Assembly (NCBI GenBank): GCA_018401555.1
Contig: JAGYKP010000085.1
Location: forward strand, 1 to 64,000
Source of the DNA: Halomonas sp.
GTDB taxonomy: Bacteria > Pseudomonadota > Gammaproteobacteria > Pseudomonadales > Halomonadaceae
Reading direction: 5' to 3'
Length of the DNA: 64,000 nt
Shown here: in pieces, positions 48,269 to 57,193 of the stretch
Position numbering within the stretch: position 1 is the stretch's first letter
Layout: every line of letters begins with the position of its first letter
Made by a program: the position numbers and the translations under genes
The notes under the pieces: generated by a model
What the model was told of the DNA's origin: nothing
The model's database searches: none
The model's input: only the letters and a program-made list of their open reading frames with translations

Positions 48269-48999
48269 ATGAGCCTGAAACGCCAGCCCGCACTGTCACC
48301 TAGCTCCATGGAGAGCTTCAGCAGTTCGATCGACCGCAGCTCCGTCGCACTGCAGCTGCTGGAGCGTATCAAGGCGCCCTGATTCAGGGAGCTAAAACCT
48401 GGTGACTACCTGCCCTCGGAAACCGAGTTGACCCAGAGCCTGGGCATCGGCAAGTCGAGCGTCCGCGAGGCCATCAAGATGCTCCAGGCCATCGGCATCG
48501 TGGAGGTCAAGCGGGGGCGGGGCACCATGATCCGCCGGGAACCGGGCGACCCTCTGAGTGGATCCGATGGCGTTCGGCATGATTCTGGCCAGGGGCATGA
48601 CCCGGGATGTCCTCGAGTTCCGCAAGATGTTCGAGCCCGCCTACACCCTGCAGGCCATGCACAATGCCTGGCCGGAAGACCACATGCGTATACAACAAGC
48701 CATCGATGCCATGGCTTCGGCGATCGACAACGGCGAGCAGACGGCACGACACGATGTCGCTTTCCATCGCGCGATTCTCCAGGCCACCCACAACCCGATG
48801 ACCATTCGCGTGGGAGAAACCCTGATCCAGTTGATCGAAGCCGCCCTGGAAACGTCCATGCAGACGCAGCCCGAGGTGGCACTGAAGGTCTGGGGCGATC
48901 TATGACGCTTTTCAGGCAGGCGATGAGGAGGGCGTTAAGGCCGCCATTAAGGTCAGCAGTAGAAGCTGGGAGACAAACCTTACCTACATTGAAGGATGA
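48269..48999 (+). pseudogene. Broken GntR/FadR-type (FCD) regulator
   Basis: ATG 48269 opens MSLKRQPALSPSSMESF. In the same frame a TGA at ~48380 interrupts just before FRELKPGDYLPSETELTQSL, GIGKSSVREAIKMLQAIGIV, the winged helix. A shift near 48560 leads to MDPMAFGMILARGMTRDVLE and the FCD ligand domain (HDVAFHRAILQATHNPMTIR), and a last shift near 48900 to YDAFQAGDEEGVKAAIKV, ending at 48999. One nonsense codon and two frameshifts: dead, like the cluster it should control. Confidence 0.75.
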
Positions 49000-49164
49000 T
49001 TCCTTTGTCAGGAATATGCCGGAGAAAATAATCTTGATGTATTGGCATTTTTTTAATTTTTGCGGAATCCGGATGGTCGTGTTAACTGATGGGCCGGTGT
49101 TGCCGTTGCCTTTGTTAATATACAAGCACAGTGATTATTCTATGCGATACTGTTAATCCGAAAC

Positions 49165-49758
49165 CTAGAAGTAGCGGAAGTGGCGATTGCCGTTCTCGCG
49201 AAAGAACGAGCGACGCATGTTTTCCTTCTCGGGAAGTGATGGGTTGGTAACCTTGCCCATCTTCCACCCCCTGCGAGAGAGCATTTCACGCCCCGGGATA
49301 AACCACAGGTGCAAGTGGGGGGACTTCTCGTCCAGGTGGAGGACACAGTAGTTGAGGCGCATCCCCACTTTGTCGAGATAGTCCTTAAACCAGTCGATGC
49401 ACTCTTGGCGGAAGCGGCTGATTGTCTCCCTGGGCGTGTCTTTCGTTTCACTGGGGAGACTCGCAATAACAGTGCCTAGTGCTGGCGCATCAGAGCGAAT
49501 CTTTCGCTCAACGATCTTCCCTCCTTGGGTATTCAGCAGATCCACCGAGTTAGTCATGGTCGTTTCAATCCACGCCTGGTACTCCCTGATCGAGTTCCAC
49601 CCGGCATCGACAGGGGTGACCTCGATCGAGGGGGCGTCCACGTGCCGGGAGTGACTCGGCCTCACGCCTTCCCTCGGCGAGTACCGAGGGCAGGGTGCCC
49701 CTTCTTGCTGGCTGCACCCCGGGGTATCCTTGATGCGGACGAACTGGTAGGTGGGCAT
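49165..49758 (-). CDS. Relaxase-like mobilisation protein (short)
   Basis: 197 residues. LNYCVLHLDEKSPHLHLWFI holds the H-x-DE-x-x-PHLH metal-binding motif of MobV/Mob-Pre and related rolling-circle relaxases. The N-terminus is MPTYQFVRIKDTPGCSQQEG; ATG 49758 has AAGGAG upstream and was chosen over in-frame ATGs further up. It is much shorter than full MobV proteins and the C-terminal tail is missing, so it may be a minimal relaxase or a truncated one. Repeats lie directly upstream. Confidence 0.7.
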   Translation of the reverse strand: MPTYQFVRIKDTPGCSQQEGAPCPRYSPREGVRPSHSRHVDAPSIEVTPVDAGWNSIREYQAWIETTMTNSVDLLNTQGGKIVERKIRSDAPALGTVIASLPSETKDTPRETISRFRQECIDWFKDYLDKVGMRLNYCVLHLDEKSPHLHLWFIPGREMLSRRGWKMGKVTNPSLPEKENMRRSFFRENGNRHFRYF

Positions 49759-49814
49759 GGCCTCTCCTTCGCTGGTCACGATGGTGGTCATCCTAGCATG
49801 GGGACCCACCCTCT

Positions 49815-49898
49815 TTGGGGTTAACCCTGTGCCCTTGGGGTTAGTCCTGTGTTGGGGTTAGACACATTACAGAATTGGACTAACCCCTTAACCCTGTG
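49815..49898. repeat. Direct and inverted GGGGTTA repeats, candidate oriT or iterons
   Basis: TTGGGGTTA occurs at 49815, 49835 and 49852, and its inverse TAACCCC at 49881. TTAACCCTGTG occurs at 49821 and 49888. The group lies about 57-140 bases before the relaxase-like start, where an origin of transfer would be expected. Confidence 0.55.
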
Positions 49899-50290
49899 AA
49901 AAGTATCTTATCGCATAGGGTAGGGGCGGGGCGCTGAGGTGGGGCGGGCCTACTGGCTAGCATTTTGTTGGAGCATGGAGGCAGGGGGCGATTGGGTAGC
50001 AGGCTTGCCCCTTGTCGCGTTGCATGGGTTCTGACGCGAAAGGGGGCGACCAGTGCGCATTCTCAGTGAGGTCTCTTCAGCACTCCTTCGGGCGCGTCAT
50101 TCGCCCTTGCTTAACTGGCAGCTGTTCGCTCAATGGACCCGCCGATCTCCGCGGCGGAACTCGAGGCCCTGTGCCGAGCAACCAACGGCTGCGTTAGGGC
50201 GTCACCGGCTGTTCCAACGACTGTGCCAGGGTGCCACCGGTTGTCGCTTGTGTAATGCGAGCTGTAGCGGTGGAACGAGGTGTAACTTCG
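49899..50290. other. Non-coding stretch, nothing recognised
   Basis: No frame gives a known protein. It lies between the candidate transfer site and the 22-bp repeat array. Confidence 0.4.
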
Positions 50291-50292
50291 GC

Positions 50293-50440
50293 TGGAACGT
50301 CGGTTGGAACGCGGTGGAATGTCGGTTGGAACGCGGTGGAATGTCGGTTGGAACGCGGTGGAACGTCGGTTGGAACGCAGTGGATCCTCCCGGCTGGAAC
50401 GCAGTGGAGCCTCGGCTGGAACGCGGTGGAACGCGTCTGG
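50293..50440. repeat. 22-bp tandem repeat array
   Basis: Units starting TGGAACG(C)GGTGGA recur at 50305, 50327, 50349, 50371, about 50395 and 50417, so the period is 22 bp with small changes (one unit is 24 bp). The unit is (TGGAACGCGGTGGAAT)(GTCGGT). Plus-strand reading is open through it but gives only a W/G/V-rich repeat, so coding is doubtful. Such arrays near mobilisation genes can be iterons. Confidence 0.7.
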
Positions 50441-50629
50441 ATGGCACTGGCATTGGAAAGGGGACGGGTCCTAAGTCGCCAGTGCGCTTGTGGAGTTTTC
50501 TATCGGAGTGGGGCGCAGGTCGGTGTTCTTAGGAGGAAGCCCGTCGGGGTAGGTAGACCGATATCCAGAGACGGCAACACGTCCGCGAAACGGGCGTCCT
50601 GTTACGATGAGTTGTTCGAATTGGCTGAT

Positions 50630-50712
50630 TAACGGCACCGCCAATGCAGGATAGTGGCGGTGGAGATGCCAAACTGGCGGGCCAATACGCTATCCGTGAT
50701 GCTGGAGGGTGC
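50630..50712 (-). mobile_element. Transposase helix-turn-helix scrap
   Basis: The minus strand encodes ITDSVLARQFGISTATILHW and a stop, which looks like the N-terminal helix-turn-helix of an IS481-type transposase (LAxxFGISxATVxKWRxR). Only about 27 residues are left. Confidence 0.35.
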
Positions 50713-50948
50713 CGCCTAGATTTAAATAAGAATAATGTAAAGCTCATCAGCCTGTTCGGGTTAGTCCGGATTGGTGTTAGTGACACGGTTCAAGGGGCAA
50801 GATAATGGAGGGTAAGCCTTGAAATATAGTCTGGCTGCCAAGGAGTTTTTTCACATGGGGTGGTCAGAAAATATTCGGATGATACAGGAAGTACTTCCCC
50901 TCCCACGAGAGCACGTCAGTATATCTTTTGAGAATTGAAATAAGTTTC
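50713..50948. other. AT-rich stretch at the end of the integrase gene
   Basis: A short open frame (50819-50938, TTG start after GGAGGGTAAGCC, LKYSLAAKEFFHMGWSENIR and 19 more residues) has a fair ribosome site but no family that I recognise. Otherwise nothing is seen. Confidence 0.3.
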
Positions 50949-52150
50949 TTAGTTAACGCCTCGGAGGGCGTCTAGATAGTCTGCCCATGATTGAAGCATT
51001 TCGCGGCGCTGCTCCAAATACTGTGTCCGATTATAGGCTCGACCATTTGTGTCTCTCACTGTGTGTGCAAGCTGTTGTTCAATGTAGTTCTCTGGATAGT
51101 TGAGTCTCTCCGCAAGGATGGTTCTAGCCATTGCGCGAAAGCCATGAACTGTCATTTTATTCTTGAAACCCATTCGGTCAAGAGCGGCTTTCAATGCCAC
51201 ATTACTCATTGGCCTCTTGTTGCTGCGTGCACCGGGGAAGACGAACTCTGACCTGCCTGTAAGACCATAGAGATCGCTCAGGATTTCCACGGCCTGCGTG
51301 GGTAGAGGCACGATCAGTGGTTCATCAGTTTTGCTGGCTACGAAGGACCATGTCGCATCCTCAAGGTCAATATCAGCCCACCTCGCATGGCGGAGCTCGC
51401 CGGGGCGCGTGAAAACGAGCGGGGCAAGTTTCAAAGCGGCAATGGTGACGGGCAGGCCGCCATAGCCATCAATAGCACGGAGCAGCTCGGCCACCTCTTT
51501 GGGATCGGTCAGGGCAGGGTGGTTCTTGGTCTTGCTGGGCCGCAGGGCGCCGCGCAGATCCGGGGTCGGATCACGTTCGGCGCGCCCGGTCGATATCCCG
51601 TAGCGGAAGACCTGGCCGCAAAGCGTCTTGACTCGGTGGGCGGTCTCAACATGGCCGCGTTCCTCGATGCGGCGCAGGCAGGTCAGCAGTTCAGCAGCGG
51701 TGATCTCGGAAAGCGGTCTTTTGCCGAGGACTGGAAAGGCGTCGCGCTCGAGTCGTCGGCGGTTACGCTGGTAGTGATCCGGCACGACGTCATGCTGGTG
51801 GACCCGCTCCAGCCATTCCTGTGCCACCAGCTGGAACGTGTTGGCTGCTACCTGTTGTCCGAGCCGGCGCTCGAGACTTGCTTGGCCATGCTGGGGTCCA
51901 CGTCCTCGGCTAGCTGCTCCTTGGCCCTGTCACGAACTTTTCGCGCCTCCGCCAGGGTTACGTCCGGGTAGGTGCCGATCGCGAGTAGCTTCTCCTTGCC
52001 AGCAAAACGGTATTTCATTCGCCAATACTTGCTGCCAGTCGGTCGGATCTCCAGATACAGCCCACCGCCATCGGCCATCCTGATGGTCTTGTCCTTGGGC
52101 TTCGCCGTCTTCACGGCAGTGGCTGAGAGCTTGTTGATCTGACGGCTCAT
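50949..52150 (-). CDS. Tyrosine integrase next to ssrA (one base missing)
   Basis: A P4/ICE-type integrase, restored length about 400 residues. N-terminal DUF4102: INKLSATAVKTAKPKDKTIR, then MADGGGLYLEIRPTGSKYW. At ~51885 one base is missing; the next frame gives RRLGQQVAANTFQLVAQEWL and the catalytic domain, with the first arginine in FTRPGELRHARW, H-x-x-R in VHGFRAMART and the nucleophile in AYNRTQYLEQRREM. It starts 264 bases from the ssrA 3' end, the usual attB of this class, and points away from it. As read, it may be inactive. Confidence 0.85.
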
Positions 52151-52349
52151 GGGGGTACCTCGCAGCGAGCTTGGCAGGTACCCCCACCTCGGGCCGCATT
52201 GCGACGGCTGGGTGGGTCAGAAGCCCCGGCTGATGCGGTCTGCGGGGAGTTGGGGGTACCAGATTCTGGTTTCGACGATGTACCCCCAGATGTACCCCCA
52301 TCGTTGGGGGTATGTCAAAGGATGACCTGGGAACTCCTGAAACAAGAAA

Positions 52350-52365
52350 GGGGCCCGGAGGCCCC
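52350..52365 (-). terminator. Rho-independent terminator downstream of ssrA
   Basis: GGGGCC-CGGA-GGCCCC, read on the minus strand, is followed by TTTCTTG. It lies 48 bases past the tmRNA 3' end. AACTCCTGAAAC occurs on both sides (52331 and 52396), a 12-bp direct repeat. Confidence 0.75.
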
Positions 52366-52413
52366 TGTTCATGCGGTTTCTGGCGTTTCTTGGTAACTCC
52401 TGAAACCTGTGGT

Positions 52414-52794
52414 TGGTGGAGGCGGCGGGAATTGAACCCGCGTCCGCCAGCACGCACCCATTGGCTCTACATGCTTAGATTCCGTTTTTTGATTTAACGC
52501 CTCTGGCTCCAACGGTCAGGATCCAGCGACGCGATTCCTCTTAAGTTTAACGACCGGCATGAGGACGCTACCGATCGCGATCCCATCATTCTTGGCTCGT
52601 ATCCCCTCCGTGATGAATGGGCACATCACTTCGGGGCCGGGCTAGAAGCTAGCGGCTATTAAGCTGCCAGCGCGCCCTGAGCGTAGTTGTCGTCGTTTGC
52701 GACTATTTAGTCGTGATGTTGGATTTACGAGATACATCACGCTCTCGGCATGCACCGCAGGGGTTGTCACCGGCGTCGAAACCATGTCGCCCCC
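52414..52794 (-). ncRNA. ssrA: tmRNA (ssrA)
   Basis: About 381 nt. The 5' end GGGGGCGACATGGTTTCGAC pairs its first seven bases with CGCCTCC before the 3' ACCA (one G-U pair), forming the tRNA-like acceptor; the T arm GGGTTCAATTCCC is complete. The tag reading frame, resumed at GCA, codes ANDDNYAQGALAA and stops at TAA TAG. It rescues stalled ribosomes together with SmpB, encoded just upstream. The 3' end is a common integration target and the integrase gene lies directly beyond it. Confidence 0.95.
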
Positions 52795-52834
52795 TCAGCT
52801 CGCATCCTAACAGGATGTCGGCAGGTATGACAGA

Positions 52835-53326
52835 TCAGGCGCGGTTTTGTTCCCGCATGATGCGTCCCTTCTGGCGCTGCCAGTCACGGTCCTTCTCGGT
52901 GGCGCGCTTGTCGTGCAGCTTCTTGCCGGTCACCAGCGCCAGTTCGCACTTCACCCGGTTGCCCTTCCAGTAGAGCTTGAGCGGCACGCAGGTGTGCCCC
53001 TTGTCCTGGGTGCGCGAGAAGATCCTGGCGATCTCCTTCCTGTGCAGCAGCAGCTTGCGGGTGCGCGTGGGGTCGGCCACCTCGTGGGTGCTGGCGGTGT
53101 TGAGCGGCAGGATATGGCTGCCCAGCAGCCATGCCTCGCCGTTCTTGACCAGGATATAGGTGTCGGTCAGCTGGGCCTTGCCCGCACGCAGGCTCTTGAC
53201 CTCCCAGCCAGCCAGCACCAGGCCGGCCTCGAAGGTCTCTTCGATGTGGTATTCGAAGCGCGCCTTCTTGTTCAAGGCGATGACGTTGCTGCCGGGGCCC
53301 TTGCCCTTGGCTTTCTTGTTGGCCAT
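52835..53326 (-). CDS. smpB: SmpB, tmRNA-binding protein
   Basis: 163 residues; binds tmRNA and brings it to stalled ribosomes. ATG 53326 opens [20 protein letters not shown], followed by [33 protein letters not shown], the family core, and the basic tail [20 protein letters not shown]. Earlier in-frame ATGs would add unrelated sequence. Divergent from ratA and next to ssrA. Confidence 0.95.
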   Translation of the reverse strand: MANKKAKGKGPGSNVIALNKKARFEYHIEETFEAGLVLAGWEVKSLRAGKAQLTDTYILVKNGEAWLLGSHILPLNTASTHEVADPTRTRKLLLHRKEIARIFSRTQDKGHTCVPLKLYWKGNRVKCELALVTGKKLHDKRATEKDRDWQRQKGRIMREQNRA

Positions 53327-53453
53327 GAAACCTCGTATCGTGTCCTTGCCCGTGGCGGCTCCCTCCGAGATGGGGGGAAGCGTGGTACCATTCAAGGCCT
53401 GAAATGACGGCCCATGATACGCCCTGGGCACCGTGAAGTCAGCGAGGAGCGCA

Positions 53454-53888
53454 ATGCCAACGGTCAACCGAACCGCCATGGTGCGGCATACCCCCCAGGA
53501 GATGTTCGATCTGGTCAACGATTTCGAGCGCTATCCGGAGTTCCTGCCGGGCTGCCGCCGCGCCCGCCTGGTGGAGCGCGACGAGTCGCACCTGATCGGC
53601 GAGATGACCCTGGGGCGGGCCGGCATCGAGCAGAGCATCATGACCCGCAACGACCTGATCGAGCCCGAGCGCATCGAGATGTCGCTGGTCAGCGGCCCCT
53701 TCAAGCGCCTGCGCGGCCGCTGGCTGTTCACGGCGATGGGCGAGGATGCCTGCAAGGTGAGCCTGGAGATGGAGTTCGAGTTCGCCAATCGCCTGCTCGG
53801 CATGGCCTTCGGCAAGCTCTTCCAGCAGGTCGCCGGGCAGCTGGTCGACTCCTTCACGCGCCGCGCCAACGATCTCTACGGGCGCTGA
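53454..53888 (+). CDS. ratA: RatA, SRPBCC/START-fold protein
   Basis: 144 residues of the RatA/coenzyme Q-binding COQ10 type. [20 protein letters not shown], then [20 protein letters not shown] is the standard start; [15 protein letters not shown] follows. GAGGAG lies 4 bases before ATG 53454. It precedes ratB by 3 bases. The E. coli protein binds 50S subunits; Q-binding is also suggested for the family. Confidence 0.9.
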   Translation: MPTVNRTAMVRHTPQEMFDLVNDFERYPEFLPGCRRARLVERDESHLIGEMTLGRAGIEQSIMTRNDLIEPERIEMSLVSGPFKRLRGRWLFTAMGEDACKVSLEMEFEFANRLLGMAFGKLFQQVAGQLVDSFTRRANDLYGR

Positions 53889-53891
53889 GGC

Positions 53892-54188
53892 ATGGCCGAG
53901 ATCGATATCGAGGTGGCCTTCGCCCTCCCCGAAAAGCAGCGGATCATCAGCCTGCGGGTGCCGCTGGGCACCACCGCCCGCGAGGCCGTGGCGCTGGCTG
54001 ATCTGCCGTCACACTTCCCCGAGCTGCCCGCCGATGCCTTCAGCGACCCCGACCTTGGCCTGTTCGGCAAGCGCCTTCGCGAGCCCGGGACCCATCGCCT
54101 GCGCGCGGGTGACCGGGTCGAGGTCTACCGCGGGTTGATCATCGATCCCAAGGCGGCGCGTCTGGCGCGGGCCGGCACCAGACGCTGA
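53892..54188 (+). CDS. ratB: RatB/RnfH-family ubiquitin-like protein
   Basis: 98 residues, UPF0125/RnfH family. IDIEVAFALPEKQRIISLRV, GLFGKRLREPGTHRLRAGDR and VEVYRGLIIDPKAARLARA are all family marks. It forms a two-gene unit with ratA and faces bamE across a bidirectional terminator. Confidence 0.9.
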   Translation: MAEIDIEVAFALPEKQRIISLRVPLGTTAREAVALADLPSHFPELPADAFSDPDLGLFGKRLREPGTHRLRAGDRVEVYRGLIIDPKAARLARAGTRR

Positions 54189-54219
54189 CGCCCCGCCGGA
54201 CAGGAGCGCGGCGGGGCGT
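54188..54219. terminator. Bidirectional terminator between ratB and bamE
   Basis: ACGCCCCGCCG and CGGCGGGGCGT form a perfect 11-bp GC-rich stem between two convergent genes. No T-run is seen on the plus side. Confidence 0.7.
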
Positions 54220-54242
54220 CGGGTTGGCCGTGCGGGCGGGTA

Positions 54243-54668
54243 TCAGCGCTGGTCGGCGGGTGCCGCGTTGGGCGTCACCTGAGGGGTAGCGGTGCCGCCT
54301 TCCGGCAGCGGACCGCCTTCGCTCTGTTGCATCTCGATCGCCTCGTCGAGGTCGCCCTCGCGCTGGATATCCACCAGGCGGTTGCCGTCGAAGGTCAGGG
54401 TCACGCGGCGGCGTTCGGTGTCCTCGTAGGCCTTGTCCAGATAGAAGACGTAGTCCCACTGGCTGGCGTCGAAGGGCGCCTCCAGCAGCGGGCTGCCCAT
54501 CACATAGACGACATCATCGCGAGTCATGCCCGTCCGCAGCTGCTCGACCATCTCGGCGGTCACCAGGTTGCCCTGGGGAATGTCGCGCTTGTAGACGCCG
54601 AAGTAGCTGCAGCCGCTGGCCATCAGCAGGGCGGCGGTAAGGGTGACGATTCTGGTCAACTTTTGCAT
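54243..54668 (-). CDS. bamE: BamE, outer-membrane assembly lipoprotein
   Basis: 141 residues. ATG 54668 gives a lipoprotein signal (MQKLTRIVTLTAALLMASGC, lipobox ASGC) and the SmpA/OmlA domain: KRDIPQGNLVTAEMVEQLRT, GMTRDDVVYVMGSPLLEAPF, ASQWDYVFYLDK. The proline- and alanine-rich tail is longer than usual. It is divergent from fur, as in many relatives. Confidence 0.92.
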   Translation of the reverse strand: MQKLTRIVTLTAALLMASGCSYFGVYKRDIPQGNLVTAEMVEQLRTGMTRDDVVYVMGSPLLEAPFDASQWDYVFYLDKAYEDTERRRVTLTFDGNRLVDIQREGDLDEAIEMQQSEGGPLPEGGTATPQVTPNAAPADQR

Positions 54669-54740
54669 TTGCGCCTGTTCTTCACTATCGTGGTTTCGGT
54701 CGATCATACCCGACCCTACCTGATACTGCGAAGAGCAACC

Positions 54741-55187
54741 ATGGCCGACCAGAACCATGAATTACGCAAGGCCGGTCTGAAGGTGACCCTGCCCCGCGTG
54801 AAGATCCTGCAGATCCTGGAAAACGCCCAGGGCGAGCATCACATGAGCGCCGAGGATGTCTACAAGACGCTGCTCGATGCCGGCGAGGATGTGGGCCTGG
54901 CTACCGTCTACCGGGTCCTGACCCAGTTCGAGACCGCCGGCCTGGTGGTGCGTCACAACTTCGACGGCGGCCACGCCGTGTTCGAGATCTCCCAGGAGGA
55001 GCACCACGACCATATGGTGTGCCTGGAGAGCGGCGAGATCGTCGAGTTCTTCGACGAGGTAATCGAGCGTCGCCAGCAGGAGATCGCCGAGGAGCATGGC
55101 TACGAGCTCGTCGATCACGCCCTGGTGCTCTATGTGCGCCCGCGTGGCTCCAGCGTGACCCGCCAGGACGGCCCGCCGCGCAAGTAG
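54741..55187 (+). CDS. fur: Fur, ferric uptake regulator
   Basis: 148 residues. MADQNHELRKAGLKVTLPRV begins the winged helix, and LATVYRVLTQFETAGLVVRH continues it. The metal sites lie in EEHHDHMVCLESGEIVEF and VDHALVLYVRP. Only the first cysteine of the structural zinc pairs is seen (MVCLESGE, with C-x-x-C reduced), as in Pseudomonas Fur. It represses iron-uptake genes with Fe(II). Confidence 0.95.
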   Translation: MADQNHELRKAGLKVTLPRVKILQILENAQGEHHMSAEDVYKTLLDAGEDVGLATVYRVLTQFETAGLVVRHNFDGGHAVFEISQEEHHDHMVCLESGEIVEFFDEVIERRQQEIAEEHGYELVDHALVLYVRPRGSSVTRQDGPPRK

Positions 55188-55208
55188 CCGGCAGCGCCAG
55201 CCAGCAGC

Positions 55209-55242
55209 ACGACGGCCCCGGATCATCGATCAGGGCCGTCGT
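55209..55242. terminator. Bidirectional terminator between fur and recN
   Basis: ACGACGGCCC and GGGCCGTCGT form a perfect 10-bp stem between the convergent fur and recN genes. Confidence 0.7.
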
Positions 55243-55277
55243 CGTATGGAGGCATCGTATGGGGCGATGGCAGGCCC

Positions 55278-56951
55278 CTAGTGGTGGGGGCGCTGGCTGG
55301 CGTCGAGCATCTCCCGCGCATGGGCGAGGGTGCGGTCGGAGAGGTTGACCCCGCCGAGCATGCGCGCCAGCTCGCCCACGCGGCCGGCCTCGTCGAGCAG
55401 CGCCATGCGGGTCAGGGTGGTATCGCCCTCGGCCTGCTTCTCGATATGCAGGTGGCGGTGGGCCTGGGCCGCCACCTGGGGCAGGTGGGTCACGGTCATC
55501 ACCTGGCCCTGCTCGCCGAGCCGGCGCAGCAGCTGGCCGACGATCTCGGCGGTGGCGCCGGAGACCCCCACGTCGACCTCGTCGAATACCAGGCTGGGAA
55601 TGGTGGAGTGACGCGCCGCCACCACCTGGATCGCCAGGCTGATGCGTGACAGCTCGCCACCCGAGGCGACCTTGGCCAGCGGGCGTGCCGGCTGGCCGGG
55701 GTTGGCACTGATCAGGAAGCGCACCGCGTCGAGCCCCTCGGCGGCGGGCGCCTCGCGCTCGCTGACTTCCACCTCGAAGCGCGCCTTGCCCATGGCCAGG
55801 AAGGCGAGCTGCTCCTGCACCGCCTCGCCGAAGCGGCCGGCGGCCTGGCGGCGGGCCTCGCCCACCTCCCGGGCCAGGCGCTTCCACTCCTCGCGCAGCG
55901 CCTCGACCTCGGCGGAGAGGGCGTCCAGGTCCTGGTCGCCCTCCTCCAGTGTCGCCAGTTCGGCCTGCAGGCGCTGATGCAGGGTCGGCAGCTCCTCGGG
56001 CATCACGTGGTGCTTGCGGGCCAGGCGGTGCACGTCGCCCAGGCGCTCGTCCACCCAGGCCAGGCGTTCCGGGTCGAGCTCGGTGTCCGCGGCGAGGTGG
56101 GAGAGCTCCCGGGCCGCCTCCTCGACCTGGATGCGCGCCTCGCCGAGCATGGCCAGCGCCTCGCCCAGGCGCCCACGCTCGCAGCCGGGCAGCGCCTCGA
56201 GGCGGCCGATCGCCTGGGTGAGCAGGCTGATGGCGCCACCCTCGTCATTGTCACAGCACTCGCTGGCGAACTGCGTCTCGCGCAGGCGCTCCTCGGCGTG
56301 GGCGAGCTCCTCCTGCTCCTCCTCCAGGGCCTTCAGCTCACCCTCGGCGAGCCCCAGCTGGTCGAGCTCCTCCACCTGGTAGCGCACCAGCTGGCGGCGG
56401 GCGTTCAGCTCGTCGCCATCCTCGGCCAGGCGCTTGAGCCGGCGGCGGGCGGCCTGCCAGGCGCGGAAGGTCTCGGCCATCTCGGCCACCGCCTCGCGGT
56501 GACCGGCAAAGTCGTCGAGCAGCCGCAGGTGGGTCTCCTCGCGCAACAGCTGCTGGTGGGCGTGCTGGCCATGCACCTCGATCAGGTGCTCGCCCAGGGC
56601 GCGCAGGTCGGCGACGGTAGCCGGCTGGCCGTTGATCCACGCCTTCGAGCGGCCGCTGGCACTGACCACCCGGCGTAGCAGACAGTCGTCGTCGGGCAGT
56701 TCCCGGGCGGCCAGCCAGGCACGGGCCTGGGGCAGGTCGGCGATATCGAAGCGTGCACAGAGGTCGGCACGGTCGCGACCGTGGCGCACGCTGGCGGCAT
56801 CGGCGCGCTCCCCCAGGCACAGGCCCAGGGCACCGAGCAGGATCGACTTGCCGGCGCCGGTCTCGCCGGTGATGGCGGTCATGCCGCCGGCGAGTTCCAG
56901 CTCGAGATGGTCGACGATGGCGAAGTCGCGAATGGCAAGTTCCGTGAGCAT
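55278..56951 (-). CDS. recN: RecN, DNA repair SMC-like ATPase
   Basis: 557 residues; acts in double-strand break repair. From ATG 56951, MLTELAIRDFAIVDHLELEL leads to Walker A GETGAGKS. A long coiled-coil middle follows, then the signature LAKVASGGELSRISLAIQV and Walker B PSLVFDEVDVGVSG. An in-frame ATG at 56996 would add 15 residues not normal for RecN. It is divergent from grpE; TTTATACAGTAGTCCAGG near 57012 may hold a weak LexA-like box. Confidence 0.94.
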   Translation of the reverse strand: MLTELAIRDFAIVDHLELELAGGMTAITGETGAGKSILLGALGLCLGERADAASVRHGRDRADLCARFDIADLPQARAWLAARELPDDDCLLRRVVSASGRSKAWINGQPATVADLRALGEHLIEVHGQHAHQQLLREETHLRLLDDFAGHREAVAEMAETFRAWQAARRRLKRLAEDGDELNARRQLVRYQVEELDQLGLAEGELKALEEEQEELAHAEERLRETQFASECCDNDEGGAISLLTQAIGRLEALPGCERGRLGEALAMLGEARIQVEEAARELSHLAADTELDPERLAWVDERLGDVHRLARKHHVMPEELPTLHQRLQAELATLEEGDQDLDALSAEVEALREEWKRLAREVGEARRQAAGRFGEAVQEQLAFLAMGKARFEVEVSEREAPAAEGLDAVRFLISANPGQPARPLAKVASGGELSRISLAIQVVAARHSTIPSLVFDEVDVGVSGATAEIVGQLLRRLGEQGQVMTVTHLPQVAAQAHRHLHIEKQAEGDTTLTRMALLDEAGRVGELARMLGGVNLSDRTLAHAREMLDASQRPHH

Positions 56952-57067
56952 GCTGCCTCCCCGGTCGGGCCTGTTATCGGGCACCTGTTCATTCATACAT
57001 GATGTGAGTGTTTATACAGTAGTCCAGGATTTCCGACAATGCACGGCAGACTCGTCTCGCCCGATGC

Positions 57068-57095
57068 CTTGAGTTCCGCGGCGGCGTCCCCATAT
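57068..57095 (+). promoter_or_regulatory. Heat-shock (sigma-32) promoter of grpE
   Basis: CTTGAG (57068-57073), 14 bases, then CCCCATAT (57088-57095) match the sigma-32 consensus CTTGAAA - N11-16 - CCCCATNT. It lies about 100 bases before grpE and explains heat induction of the grpE-dnaK-dnaJ block. Confidence 0.75.
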
Positions 57096-57193
57096 AGCGG
57101 GCATAAACGTTTCACGTCCACATCCATCATCTTTGCATCAGCGGCCCCTGGCCGCCGCATCCGCATTTCACAGAAGAGCTTCAGGAGAGACCC

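Noticed and set aside
48375..48385. In-frame TGA in the GntR gene read as selenocysteine
   Set aside because: No selenocysteine element is seen, GntR proteins have none, and the same gene has two frameshifts; it is a nonsense codon.
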